Assembly: GCA_046290435.1 (NCBI GenBank) | Contig: JBKAGO010000032.1 | Span: 308,654 to 372,653, forward strand | Length of the DNA: 64,000 bases | Direction: 5' to 3' | Origin: CAVQUE01 sp046290435 | GTDB lineage: Bacteria; Actinomycetota; Acidimicrobiia; Acidimicrobiales; UBA8592 | In this document: positions 40,781-48,778 of the stretch, piece by piece | How the letters are laid out: every line of letters begins with the position of its first letter | Position numbering within the stretch: position 1 is the stretch's first letter | Program-made: the position numbers and the translations under genes | Notes under the pieces: generated by a model | Database searches by the model: none | The model's input: the letters and a program-made list of their open reading frames with translations, nothing else | Told to the model about the DNA's origin: nothing

Positions 40781-42202
40781 TCAGGTGCCGGTGTCGGTGA
40801 GCCATTGGTGGGCGGCGGTGGTTTCGGCGTCGCTGGCGGCGGTGTAGGTGGCGGTGACGTCGGTGATGGCGTGGCGGAGCCAGCGCTGGGCGACGGCGTG
40901 GCCGTGGGCGCGTTCGATGAAGGTGCCCATGGTCTTGCGCAGGTCGTGGGGTCGGCCGTGCATTTCGTCGAGCCAGCTGAGGTCTCGTTTGAGGCGGGCC
41001 CACAGCGATTCGAAGCGTTTCCTGGTCAAGGGATGGGGTTCGGTTCGGGGGTTGCCGTCGTCGTCGAGCTCCACGCAGATGACAGCCGAACCGTCGGCGG
41101 CGGTCTCGCGGCGGGTCAGCTTGCGGGGGTTGCGGTAGTAGAAGACGGGGGCGTCGGTGACCAGCGTGACGCGCCCGGCGGCGACGTCGGCGACGGTGAT
41201 GGCGGCGGGGACGATGCCGGTGGGGTTCTGACGGACGATGTCGCCACGGCCCAGCGCATGGGCGAAGAGCATGGCGAGCAGCTCCGGGGAGACGGGTTGT
41301 TCGTCGACTTTGTTGTTCTTTTCGCTGAGGCGGACCCGTTGGCCGCTGAACATGAGGTCGCCGACGGTGAGCTCGATCGGTCCGGCACGCCGGGAACCGG
41401 TTTCGAGGCAGAACCACACCAACAACATGTCGAGTTCGGGGTCGTGGCCGCCGGAGGTGAAGATGGCGTGCCAGAGCTGTTCGAGCTGGGTTTCGGTGTA
41501 AGCGCGCGCCACCGGCGCGGGCCGCTGCGGCGCCGCCAAATCAAGCGCCCGGTTGTGGGTGACGCCGGGGACCTGGTCGGCGAGCGCGAGTTTGTAGATG
41601 GCGCTGAGCGCGGCCCGGTAGTGCTCGACGGCGCTGCGCCCGTCGAACGCGAAGGTCGGGCGGCCATCGGCGCTGCGGCCCCGGTTGCGCACCGCGATGC
41701 GTTTCTGGGCGCGGAGCTGCGCCCAGCGGGCCTGATGGGACCATTCACTGACCCGCACGCTCGCCAGTGCCCGGTCCGCGAACCCGGCGCAGTGATCGAG
41801 ACATGACGCGGCGGCGACTTCGCCGGCGCTGAGATCGCCCGTCGTGCAGCCGCAGTGCCCTGCGGTGACGCACGGGCACGGCTCCCAGCTGGAATCGCCT
41901 CGGAACGCTGTGAGGCAGGCGTCGCACATGCAGGCACACAGATCCGGATAGCCGTGTGTCATCAGCCGCATGTAGGGCTGCCACACCTTGCGCTTCCCTT
42001 TCGTAAGCGCCGGTTCGACCGCGGTCGCGAGATACGCACCCACGGTCACCGGCGCCACCGCAGCGGCCGCCGGGGCGCCTGTGGGGGCGGCGGCATCGGC
42101 GGGGAGGCTCACCATCGCGGTGACCAGGGCTTCGACGCTGACGCCTGCGGCGCGGGCGGCGAGTGCGAGTTCGGCGGCGGCATCGTTCGGCGAGGCGCTC
42201 AT
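40781..42202 (-). CDS. Tyrosine site-specific integrase with Cys-rich insertion
   Basis: 473 residues from ATG 42202. Catalytic residues are R271 or R272 (ETGSRRAGPIEL), H419-x-x-R422 (PHDLRKT), R443-H444 (RWLRHAITD) and nucleophile Y453 (ATYTAA), all in order. The core-binding region contains eleven or so cysteines between residues 89 and 138 (LCACMCDAC, PCPCVTAGHCGC, SCLDHC), an apparent zinc-binding insertion not usual in phage integrases. It overlaps the AbrB-like gene by four bases and lies next to tRNA-Leu, so it very probably catalyses insertion at 42875-42891. Confidence 0.85.
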   Translation of the reverse strand: MSASPNDAAAELALAARAAGVSVEALVTAMVSLPADAAAPTGAPAAAAVAPVTVGAYLATAVEPALTKGKRKVWQPYMRLMTHGYPDLCACMCDACLTAFRGDSSWEPCPCVTAGHCGCTTGDLSAGEVAAASCLDHCAGFADRALASVRVSEWSHQARWAQLRAQKRIAVRNRGRSADGRPTFAFDGRSAVEHYRAALSAIYKLALADQVPGVTHNRALDLAAPQRPAPVARAYTETQLEQLWHAIFTSGGHDPELDMLLVWFCLETGSRRAGPIELTVGDLMFSGQRVRLSEKNNKVDEQPVSPELLAMLFAHALGRGDIVRQNPTGIVPAAITVADVAAGRVTLVTDAPVFYYRNPRKLTRRETAADGSAVICVELDDDGNPRTEPHPLTRKRFESLWARLKRDLSWLDEMHGRPHDLRKTMGTFIERAHGHAVAQRWLRHAITDVTATYTAASDAETTAAHQWLTDTGT

Positions 42203-42762
42203 CGGCCGACCTCCCCGTCCTCGTCGCCATCGCACGGGTCGCCGGCGGCGGCTGCTGGGTTTCTGTCGGCGGTGTCTGCGTTGTCGAGGGCGGCGAGGAC
42301 CCGGCCGAGCGAGGTGATCTTGAGGGTCCCTTGCGCGGTGGTGGTCGCGAACACTTCGGAGTCGGCGGCGAGGCCGAGGTGGCAGCGCAGTCCGATGGGC
42401 AACAGCACCCGGGCTGCGTTGTCGAGGTGCGGTGTCGAAGTGGCGATCACCGGATCGGGGCCGGGCCAGGTGCGCGCCAGGATCACCGTCTCAGGGATCG
42501 TCACGTCACAGGTCAGCCGGTCGCCCGGTTCCCAGCCCAGCGCGGTGGTCAGTGACCGGGCACAGAGTCGGCCCTTATCGAGGCGGGCCACCGCAGCCAC
42601 CAGCGCGCACGGCGCCACCGGTGTGGGCGCCACCAACATCGTCAACGGTCCCCGGCCCGGTGGCGCAGCGGCAGAGCTGGTGGAGGGGGCGCGGACCGGC
42701 AACGGCGGAATCGCGTGGAGATGGCCGGCACGGGTACGGGGCGGGGGTATCGGTCGTGGCAT
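42199..42762 (-). CDS. AbrB/MazE-like DNA-binding protein paired with the integrase
   Basis: 187 residues from ATG 42762. The first 60 residues are Pro/Ala-rich. The rest reads TALGWEPGDRLTCDVTIPETVILA, then DNAARVLLPIGLRCHLGLAADSEVFATTTAQGTLKITSLGRVLAAL (key parts: ARVLLPIGLRCHLGL; GTLKITSLGRVL), two swapped-hairpin-like AbrB repeats. The stop overlaps the integrase ATG (ATGA, 42199-42202), so the two are translated together. It may act as a directionality or expression regulator of integration. Family call is by pattern; other double-psi barrels are possible. Confidence 0.55.
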   Translation of the reverse strand: MPRPIPPPRTRAGHLHAIPPLPVRAPSTSSAAAPPGRGPLTMLVAPTPVAPCALVAAVARLDKGRLCARSLTTALGWEPGDRLTCDVTIPETVILARTWPGPDPVIATSTPHLDNAARVLLPIGLRCHLGLAADSEVFATTTAQGTLKITSLGRVLAALDNADTADRNPAAAAGDPCDGDEDGEVGR

Positions 42763-42874
42763 CGACGGATCTGTCCGCCCACCGTCGTGCAGCGCATCCG
42801 AGTAGCGCTGAGCGCCCAGTTCGGCGCCGCAAGCGCCCTCGAACCCCGCGAGATGGGAACGCTCCCACTGAAAA

Positions 42875-42891
42875 GTGTCGGAGGGGGGACT
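42875..42891 (+). repeat. Right attachment-site core within tRNA-Leu 3' end
   Basis: GTGTCGGAGGGGGGACT, identical to 9638-9654. It spans one base beyond the tRNA 3' end, the discriminator, the acceptor 3' strand and the T-stem 3' strand. The tRNA stays intact because the island brings the replaced end. Confidence 0.65.
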
Positions 42892-42959
42892 TGAACCCCC
42901 ACGTCCTTGCGGACACCAGCCCCTCAAGCTGGCGCGTCTGCCAATTCCGCCACTCCGAC
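42876..42959 (-). tRNA. tRNA-Leu(GAG)
   Basis: 84 nt, the length of a class II tRNA. Acceptor GTCGGAG (5') pairs with CTCCGAC (3'), discriminator A, CCA not encoded. The anticodon arm is CCAGC-TTGAGGG-GCTGG with anticodon GAG. A long variable arm (TGTCCGCAAGGACG) and a T-arm with TTCAAGT follow. All helices pair well, so it should be functional and read CUC/CUU leucine codons. It is the integration site of the island to its left. Confidence 0.97.
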
Positions 42960-43065
42960 GTGGCCTGCCGACCGGAGCCGACAGCGACGCCCGAGTCTAG
43001 CGGTCGGAGCAGAAACATCGACGCGATGCGCGGCCAATGTCGCGCCGGCGCCGACCGGTGGCACG

Positions 43066-44412
43066 ATGGGTGCCGTGCCGGAGCAGTCCCCCACCGACGA
43101 CCTCGACGCCGACGTCGTCGCCGATCCAGCTGCACGGGCCGATCTGCAGCGTCGCACCATCCGCACGCTGTTCGTCGGGGTCCTGCCCGCCGGCGCCGGC
43201 CTCGGTGCCGCCATCTCGGCCACCGCCCTGCTGGGCAAGGAGATCACCGGCAACGCCGCCCTCGGCACGCTCGCCGCGGCCCTGCTGACCGTCGGAACCG
43301 CACTCGCCACCATCCCCGTTGCCCGCCACATGGCCGCCCACGGTCGCCGCTCGGGCATGCGCCGGGCCTGGACCGTCGCCGCTGCGGGCGCCGGATGCGC
43401 TCTCGCTGCGTCGCTCACCGACTTCTACCCGTTGCTGCTCGTGGGGGCGCTGGGCATCGGCACCGGCAACGCCGCCACCCTCGCTGCCCGCTACGCGGCC
43501 GCCGACCTGGCCGTCGAACACGAACGAGCCCGGTCCATCGGGCTGCTGGTCTGGGCGGGCAGCTTCGGCTCCGTCCTGGGGCCCACCATCGGGCTCGGCT
43601 GGGCCGGCAGGGCCGCCGAAGCGCTCGGCATGCCGGAGTTGGCCGGGCCGTACGTGCTCGGTTTCGTCGCGTTCGCAGTCGCCGCACTGTGGATCGAGCG
43701 TCGACTCCATCCCGATCCGCTCATCGCCGCCGGCGGCACGACCCGAACGGACTCGACCGCCGGCGGAGCGCCGGCGTCGTCGCTCACAGCACAGCTCCGC
43801 CAGACCACGGCGACGCTCGGCCGCATCCTGGGTCACCCCGGCGCCCGCCTGGCGATGATCGCCATGCTCGTCGGCCACGCAGTGATGGTCGGCATCATGA
43901 CCGCCACCCCGCTGCACATGGAAGACGGCGCCCACGAACTGCAGATCATCGGGTTCGTCATCTCGCTGCACATCGTCGGCATGTACTTCTTCGCACCTCT
44001 GGTCGGCATGCTCGTCGACCGCATCGGCCCGCCGACGATCATCGCCGCCGGCGGCATGATCCTGTTCGCCGGGGCCGAGCTCGCGTCCCACACCGACGCC
44101 GAGGACAGCCTCGGGGTGTTCGTCGGCCTCTTCCTGGTCGGGCTCGGATGGAGCTTCGGCCTGATCGCCGGCAGCTCACTGCTCACTGCGTCGTTCGCTA
44201 TCACCGAGCGCGTCGCCGTGCAGGGCACCGCAGACCTGGTCATGAGCGCCTCGGGCGCGCTCGCAGCCCTGTCGGCCGGTGTCGTCTTCGAGCTCGCCAG
44301 CTACCACGCCCTCAGCCATTACGCCGGTTTCGGCGCAATCGCACTCAGCGTGCTCGCCATCTGGGGGCTGATCCGACCCGCGCCGACCCACCCGCCGGCC
44401 GCGCCCGGCTGA
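43066..44412 (+). CDS. Major facilitator superfamily transporter
   Basis: 448 residues from ATG 43066 (GTG 43075 is an alternative). About twelve hydrophobic segments are evident, arranged 6+6 around a central polar loop (about residues 205-240). The first cytoplasmic loop has ARHMAAHGRRSGMRRAW, the MFS motif-A-type basic segment; LLVWAGSFGSVLGPTIG resembles motif C of drug/proton antiporters. It is likely an exporter of small molecules; substrate unknown. It begins just outside the tRNA-Leu boundary, so it is backbone DNA, convergent with a solute-binding protein gene. Confidence 0.88.
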   Translation: MGAVPEQSPTDDLDADVVADPAARADLQRRTIRTLFVGVLPAGAGLGAAISATALLGKEITGNAALGTLAAALLTVGTALATIPVARHMAAHGRRSGMRRAWTVAAAGAGCALAASLTDFYPLLLVGALGIGTGNAATLAARYAAADLAVEHERARSIGLLVWAGSFGSVLGPTIGLGWAGRAAEALGMPELAGPYVLGFVAFAVAALWIERRLHPDPLIAAGGTTRTDSTAGGAPASSLTAQLRQTTATLGRILGHPGARLAMIAMLVGHAVMVGIMTATPLHMEDGAHELQIIGFVISLHIVGMYFFAPLVGMLVDRIGPPTIIAAGGMILFAGAELASHTDAEDSLGVFVGLFLVGLGWSFGLIAGSSLLTASFAITERVAVQGTADLVMSASGALAALSAGVVFELASYHALSHYAGFGAIALSVLAIWGLIRPAPTHPPAAPG

Positions 44413-44444
44413 TCACCCGATCGGCTCCGCCGGGGCTGGGCCTG

Positions 44445-45956
44445 TCAGTCCCCGAAGACCAGCGAGCCGTCGAACCGTGTCGACACGAAATCGACCCCGG
44501 GAGCGGTGACCACTCTGACCTGCAGCCGACCGATCGGCAGCAACACGCCGAGTTCGGCAACAGCGTCGTCGACAGCCTGCTGCGCCTCCGCAGTTCCGTC
44601 CCGCCCGGCACGGCGCACCAGCGACGCGAGATCGGGGTCGACCACGCCGGTCACGTTCGCCCCACTGTCGGCCTCGACGAGGCGCCAGTGCGGCCGATCC
44701 CCAGGGTGGAGCTCCACCCAACCGGAGCGGATCACGTCGTGATCCCCAGCCGACACCAGGGCCACGAATGCTCGAAGCGACAGCTCGTCGAGGGCAACGT
44801 CGACCCCTGCGTCGCGCCACTGCGTCGCAAGCGTTGCCGCCATGGCGCTCTCGGCATCGACGACTGTTCGCGAACCGACGATGGCCAGCGACAGCAAATC
44901 CGGCAGCAACCCGCCGGCGGCCGCGTCGGCCGGATCGGCGCCCTCGCCGCCGATGGGCTCGAGCCCTGGAAGCGCGCCCGCCACGTCGGCGACCGAGATG
45001 GACCCGGTCAGCGCCCTCCGTTTCTCAGCCGATGTCAGAAGCGGAGATGCGGCGTTCAGCGCATACGCCACCATCACGCCCGAGGGCACCGCCGCGTCGA
45101 CGGGTCCCGCATACGACGGTGGTACGTGGATCACATCGGCATCGCCCGATCGAACCATTGCGACGCCCGCGTCGACGTCACCCACGGGGACGATCTCGAC
45201 CTCGACGAGAGCTTCAGTGCCAACGTCCGCCTTGACCAGGGAGTTCGCGTCCTCGCCAAACACGTGCAGCGGCCCGGAACCAACCCTTCCGTCGAGGTTG
45301 ATGCCACCATCGACGGTCGGCGTGATCCCGAACAACGGGTGCGACACCAACGCGGGGAACATGGCGTCGGGCCGTGTCAGACGTACCCGCACCGTTGCAT
45401 CGTCCAACGCACGCATCGACGCCACGTGATCCAGCCGGTCCGCGCCGAGAGCGGACTGTCCACGCAGACGCTCGAGCGCTGCGACCACCGCATCGGCATC
45501 AATGGGGGTGCCGTCACTGAAGCGACGATCGCCCAACACGAATGTCCACACCCGGGCGTTGCGATCCCGTTCGACCGACGCTGCGACCGCAGGGACCCAG
45601 GTTCCGGCGTCATCGTCCCAGCGGGTCAACCCGTCATAGAGGAGATCCAGCACGGCGACATCGGCGGGGTCCACCGGCGACGCTGCAACCGGATCCGTGG
45701 CCGGCTCCCCCACCACCGCCAGGCGCAGCGGTCGGGGCATGCCGTTGCCCGATGGCACCGGTGATTCGCCCGACACGAGATCGTCGGCGACCGCATCCTC
45801 GACCATCGCAGCACGCGAAGGGACGACACCAGTGTCGGCTTCGGCGGCATCGTCGCCCGGAGCGGCACACGCGCCGGCCACGAGCGCCACGACGAGGACG
45901 ACCGCGGCCCTCAACCATGTGGTGGCGCCGACGACGCGCTGGATCCGGGCGGGCAC
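44445..45956 (-). CDS. Peptide-type (family 5) ABC solute-binding lipoprotein
   Basis: 503 residues. Signal peptide WLRAAVVLVVALVAGAC with lipobox Cys near 30. The mature part follows SBP_bac_5: DVAVLDLLYDGLTRWDDDAGTWVPAVAASVERD, RFSDGTPIDADAVVAALERL (both diagnostic, in parts), and later YALNAASPLLTSAEKRRALTGSISVADVAG. Family members bind oligopeptides, nickel or sugars. No permease or ATPase genes are adjacent, so it is an orphan component. It lies 65 bp downstream of secG in the same direction. GTG start; weak ribosome-binding site. Confidence 0.85.
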   Translation of the reverse strand: MPARIQRVVGATTWLRAAVVLVVALVAGACAAPGDDAAEADTGVVPSRAAMVEDAVADDLVSGESPVPSGNGMPRPLRLAVVGEPATDPVAASPVDPADVAVLDLLYDGLTRWDDDAGTWVPAVAASVERDRNARVWTFVLGDRRFSDGTPIDADAVVAALERLRGQSALGADRLDHVASMRALDDATVRVRLTRPDAMFPALVSHPLFGITPTVDGGINLDGRVGSGPLHVFGEDANSLVKADVGTEALVEVEIVPVGDVDAGVAMVRSGDADVIHVPPSYAGPVDAAVPSGVMVAYALNAASPLLTSAEKRRALTGSISVADVAGALPGLEPIGGEGADPADAAAGGLLPDLLSLAIVGSRTVVDAESAMAATLATQWRDAGVDVALDELSLRAFVALVSAGDHDVIRSGWVELHPGDRPHWRLVEADSGANVTGVVDPDLASLVRRAGRDGTAEAQQAVDDAVAELGVLLPIGRLQVRVVTAPGVDFVSTRFDGSLVFGD

Positions 45957-46021
45957 CCGTTCCGATCGGCTGGAGGCTCGCCGAGGTGAGCCCTGCGAGG
46001 TTCAGACGCCGGGGCTGGGGA

Positions 46022-46252
46022 TCATTCGTCCATCATCAACGCGAGCGCCAACGTCACGAACGTGAAGATCAGCGCCACCACGACCGTGATCCGGTCGAGG
46101 TTCTTCTCGATGACGGTGGAGCCTGCTGCCGAGGCCCCCATACCGCCGCCGAACATGTCCGAGAGGCCGCCGCCACGGCCACTGTGCATGAGCACGAGCG
46201 CGATGAGGGCGAGAGCGGAGATCACGTCGATGACGACGAGCAGGGGAACCAT
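46022..46252 (-). CDS. secG: Preprotein translocase subunit SecG
   Basis: 76 residues from ATG 46252. Two membrane helices (LLVVIDVISALALIALVLMH and ITVVVALIFTFVTLALALMM) flank the conserved cytoplasmic loop GRGGGLSDMFGGG, the SecG signature. It assists SecYE in protein export. TACAAT (46266-46261) lies 8 nt before the ATG with no Shine-Dalgarno, so a leaderless start is likely. SecG often follows tpiA in Actinobacteria; here a stress module lies between them. Confidence 0.95.
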   Translation of the reverse strand: MVPLLVVIDVISALALIALVLMHSGRGGGLSDMFGGGMGASAAGSTVIEKNLDRITVVVALIFTFVTLALALMMDE

Positions 46253-46260
46253 GGCGGTCG

Positions 46261-46266
46261 ATTGTA
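46261..46266 (-). promoter_or_regulatory. -10 element of secG
   Basis: TACAAT on the minus strand, 8 nt before the secG ATG. A near-consensus -10 at leaderless spacing. Confidence 0.5.
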
Positions 46267-46403
46267 GTGCTGTGGCGCGGAGCTTCGGCACCACCATCGA
46301 GCGTGACCGATCGCGGTGCCGGTCCGCGCAAAGCGACATCTGTCGACAGGACGGGACTTCGTACCCTGGCTCCTGGCGGCCCGATCCCCCGACACTCGTT
46401 TCC

Positions 46404-46919
46404 ATGGCCCCACGCAGCGATACGGAATCGCGTATCTCGCATCCGTCCGAGACGCGGTCGCCGATGTTCGTCCACGACTTCTCGGTGGTCCACCTGCCGG
46501 TCGGTGAGGCCATCCGGCGTTTCACCGCCCGCATCACCGACCACACCATCGTTCCGATGGTGCGCGCATCCTGGGAGGCCGACGCCACCGTGCTCGTCCA
46601 AGCGGGCATGGCCGCACCGTCCCAGGTCATCCCCAGATCGCTGCGGGCCACGATCGGCGGCTACCGCATCCGCAACGATTCGGCCGTCGCCGCCATCGCA
46701 TGGCACGCCACCGGCTGCTGGCTGCCGTCCCTCGACGCCGACCTCGAACTCGCTGCGTTCGGGCCGGCGCACAGTCACGTGCACCTCATGGGGCGCTACG
46801 ACCTGCCCGATGGCATCGACCGGTTCAGCCCGACGGGTAGTCTGGTCCAGCGAGTGATGGTGGTGGTCGTGCGGCAGTTCCTGTCGCTCGTCGCCGACGA
46901 ACTCGCCCGACCCGACTGA
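46404..46919 (+). CDS. Hypothetical protein
   Basis: 171 residues from ATG 46404; ATG 46464 (MFVHDFSVVHLPVGEAIRRF) is an alternative that removes a polar, poorly folded leader and may be the true start. The sequence has strand-helix alternation (IGGYRIRNDSAVAAIAWHA, LDADLELAAFGPAHSHVHLMG) and a basic C-terminal helix, compatible with an SRPBCC-like or other small binding fold. I do not recognise the family. It is divergent from secG and upstream of the histidine kinase, with a hairpin between. Confidence 0.6.
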   Translation: MAPRSDTESRISHPSETRSPMFVHDFSVVHLPVGEAIRRFTARITDHTIVPMVRASWEADATVLVQAGMAAPSQVIPRSLRATIGGYRIRNDSAVAAIAWHATGCWLPSLDADLELAAFGPAHSHVHLMGRYDLPDGIDRFSPTGSLVQRVMVVVVRQFLSLVADELARPD

Positions 46920-46930
46920 TCGACACCGCC

Positions 46931-46951
46931 AACCGGCCCGACAGGCCGGTT
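46931..46951. terminator. GC-rich stem-loop after the hypothetical gene
   Basis: AACCGGCC (46931-46938) and GGCCGGTT (46944-46951) form a perfect 8-bp stem with a 5-nt loop, 11 bp after the stop at 46919. No T-run follows, so it may be a weak terminator or an operator for the kinase gene at 46971. Confidence 0.4.
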
Positions 46952-46970
46952 GCGCTGCGTCGGTCGTGCA

Positions 46971-48098
46971 GTGACCGAAAGCAGCCCCGTGGACCACGAC
47001 GAGCAAGGCGAAGCTCCGGAGATCCTGGCGCGTCTCGCCAGCGCGGACCTGCTCGCGGCAGCACCCGATGCCTGCATGGTCATCGACGCCGACGGCCTCA
47101 TCTGCGCCGCCAACGGCCTCGGTGCAGACATGTTCGGCACGCCCCTCCACGACCTCATCGGCAAGCCGATCGAGACACTCGTGCCCGACCGCCTCCGCGA
47201 CGGCCATGTCCGCCACCGCGAACGCTTCATCGGCGACCCACACACCCGCTCCATGGGCAGCGGCCTCACCCTCAGCGCCCGACGCGGAGACGGAACCTCA
47301 TTCCCCGTCGAGGTCAGCCTCAGCCCCCTGCAGATGACCATCGAAGACGGCACGACGCAACGATTCGTCATCGCCGCCATCCGTGACGTGACCGAACAGA
47401 CCCGCATCCGCGAACGCCTGGCAACCGCCAACCGGGCTGCGGCACTGGCCGAAGACCGCGAGCGACTCGCCCGCGACCTCCACGACACCGTCATCCAGGA
47501 GATCTTCGGCGTCGGGCTCGGGTTGCAGAGCATCGTCGGCCGCATCGACGACCCGACCGCCGCCGCCCGCGTCTCGTCGGTCATCGACGACCTCGACCGC
47601 GTCATCCGCCAGATACGGACCGCCATCTTCGGCCTGACCTCGCACAGGGACTGGGGCCGCGGCGTACGCGGCGAGATCCTGCGCGTCGCCGCCGAGCAGC
47701 GCGGCGTCCTGGGCTTCGAGCCCACCGTCGTCTTCGACGGCGACATCGATGCCGTCGAGGTCACCGTCGTCGAACAGATGCTGCCCGTGCTCAAGGAGTG
47801 CCTCTCCAACGTCGCCGCCCACGCCGAGGCGGAACGCTGCGACGTGGTCGTCGAGGCCACCGAGGCGGTCGTCACGCTGTCGGTCGTCGACGACGGCCGG
47901 GGTCCCGGCGGCCGCCCGGGCGATGGTCTCGACGAACCCCGCGACGGACCGGGAAGAGGCCACGGATTGCGCAATCTGACACGGCGGGCTGAACTGCTCG
48001 GCGGCTCATTCGAGTTCGGTCCCGCCGAATTCGCCGGCAGTCGGGCAACCTGGACCGTGCCCATCCACAGGCACCGAGACGAAAGAGGCGACACGTGA
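46971..48098 (+). CDS. PAS-domain sensor histidine kinase (NarX/DevS type)
   Basis: 375 residues from GTG 46971. A PAS domain at about 25-145 (APDACMVIDADGLICAANGLG, DLIGKPIETLVPDRLRDGH, FVIAAIRDVTEQ) is followed by a HisKA_3 dimerisation domain with phospho-His H171 in ARDLHDTVIQEIFG. The HATPase domain has KECLSNVAAHAEAERC (N-box), VVDDGRGPG and GHGLRNLTRRAELLGG. No membrane helix; the PAS domain may sense redox, oxygen or a small ligand. The stop overlaps the regulator start (GTGA), so they are cognate. Confidence 0.9.
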   Translation: MTESSPVDHDEQGEAPEILARLASADLLAAAPDACMVIDADGLICAANGLGADMFGTPLHDLIGKPIETLVPDRLRDGHVRHRERFIGDPHTRSMGSGLTLSARRGDGTSFPVEVSLSPLQMTIEDGTTQRFVIAAIRDVTEQTRIRERLATANRAAALAEDRERLARDLHDTVIQEIFGVGLGLQSIVGRIDDPTAAARVSSVIDDLDRVIRQIRTAIFGLTSHRDWGRGVRGEILRVAAEQRGVLGFEPTVVFDGDIDAVEVTVVEQMLPVLKECLSNVAAHAEAERCDVVVEATEAVVTLSVVDDGRGPGGRPGDGLDEPRDGPGRGHGLRNLTRRAELLGGSFEFGPAEFAGSRATWTVPIHRHRDERGDT

Positions 48099-48739
48099 TT
48101 CGAGTGCTGCTCGTCGACGACCACGAGATCGTGCGGCGTGGCCTCGCGGACCTCTTCGAAGCAGATGGCGACATCGAGGTCACCGGTCACGCCGGATCCA
48201 TCGCCGAAGCCAAGCGGATCATCGACACCGCCGACCCCCACGTCGCGGTCCTCGACGTCCGCCTGCCCGACGGCACCGGCATGGACCTGTGCGCCGACTT
48301 CTCGGTCTCGCACCCCGATGTGGCCTGCATGATGCTCACGTCCTTCGCCGACGACCGGGCCGTGGTCGAAGCCGCCGAGGCCGGCGCCGCCGCCTACCTC
48401 CTCAAAGAGGTCGCCAGCAACGACATCGTCCAGACGCTGCGCAAGGTCGCCTCCGGCGGCCGCCTCCTCGACGCTGCCACGGTCCGCATGGCCACCGGCC
48501 GCCTCAACGACTCCGAAGAGGGCCGCCTCGAGGTCCTGTCGGGCCAGGAGAAGCGCATCTTCGACCTCATCGGTGCCGGCTACTCCAACCGCCAGATCGC
48601 CGACGAGCTGTACCTGGCCGAGAAGACCGTCAAGAACTACGTGTCGAACATGCTGGCCAAACTCGGCATGGACCGACGCACCGAGGCCGCCGCGCTCGCA
48701 GCCCGCATCGAGGAACGCAAGCGCAGCCGCTTCTCCTGA
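48095..48739 (+). CDS. DosR/DevR-like NarL-family response regulator
   Basis: 214 residues. Receiver with D8-D9, phospho-acceptor D54 in AVLDVRLPDG, and the conserved Thr and Lys (MMLTSFADD, YLLKEVAS). The LuxR-type HTH reads GYSNRQIADELYLAEKTVKNYVSNMLAKLGMDRRTEAAA (in part: LAEKTVKNYVS, LAKLGM, RRTEAA), strikingly like mycobacterial DosR, including the Lys and Asn residues that contact the DosR box. It probably activates the neighbouring stress-protein genes through the palindrome at 49731-49754 under hypoxia or redox stress, by analogy. Confidence 0.92.
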   Translation: MIRVLLVDDHEIVRRGLADLFEADGDIEVTGHAGSIAEAKRIIDTADPHVAVLDVRLPDGTGMDLCADFSVSHPDVACMMLTSFADDRAVVEAAEAGAAAYLLKEVASNDIVQTLRKVASGGRLLDAATVRMATGRLNDSEEGRLEVLSGQEKRIFDLIGAGYSNRQIADELYLAEKTVKNYVSNMLAKLGMDRRTEAAALAARIEERKRSRFS

Positions 48740-48744
48740 GCACC

Positions 48745-48772
48745 CCGTCGGCCGACCACTGCCGGCCGACGG
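48745..48772. terminator. Bidirectional terminator between regulator and stress protein genes
   Basis: CCGTCGGCCG (48745-48754) and CGGCCGACGG (48763-48772) form a perfect 10-bp stem with an 8-nt loop. It lies between two convergent stops (48739 and 48779), the usual place for a shared terminator. Confidence 0.6.
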
Positions 48773-48778
48773 TCGGAC

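Larger units (their letters stand above)
9638..42891. mobile_element. Putative 33-kb integrated island at tRNA-Leu
   Basis: Bounded by the 17-bp direct repeat (9638-9654 and 42875-42891). The right copy lies in an intact tRNA-Leu and is flanked by a tyrosine integrase and an AbrB-like gene transcribed away from it. The left copy is followed by a terminator hairpin that would fit the tRNA's native downstream sequence. Cargo includes a type I restriction-modification operon with extra signalling genes, an HNH-WYL protein, a recombinase-like gene, an ABC transporter and acyl-CoA ligases. No conjugation genes are seen, so it is not a self-transmissible ICE on this evidence. Large metabolic cargo makes it possible that two or more insertions are nested. 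Confidence 0.5.

Noticed and set aside
42432..45764. A very long open frame (over 1,100 codons) on the plus strand
   Set aside because: It runs across the tRNA, out of frame through the MFS gene and antisense through the solute-binding protein gene. Composition is Arg/Pro-rich and has no domain; it is a shadow of high-GC coding DNA.
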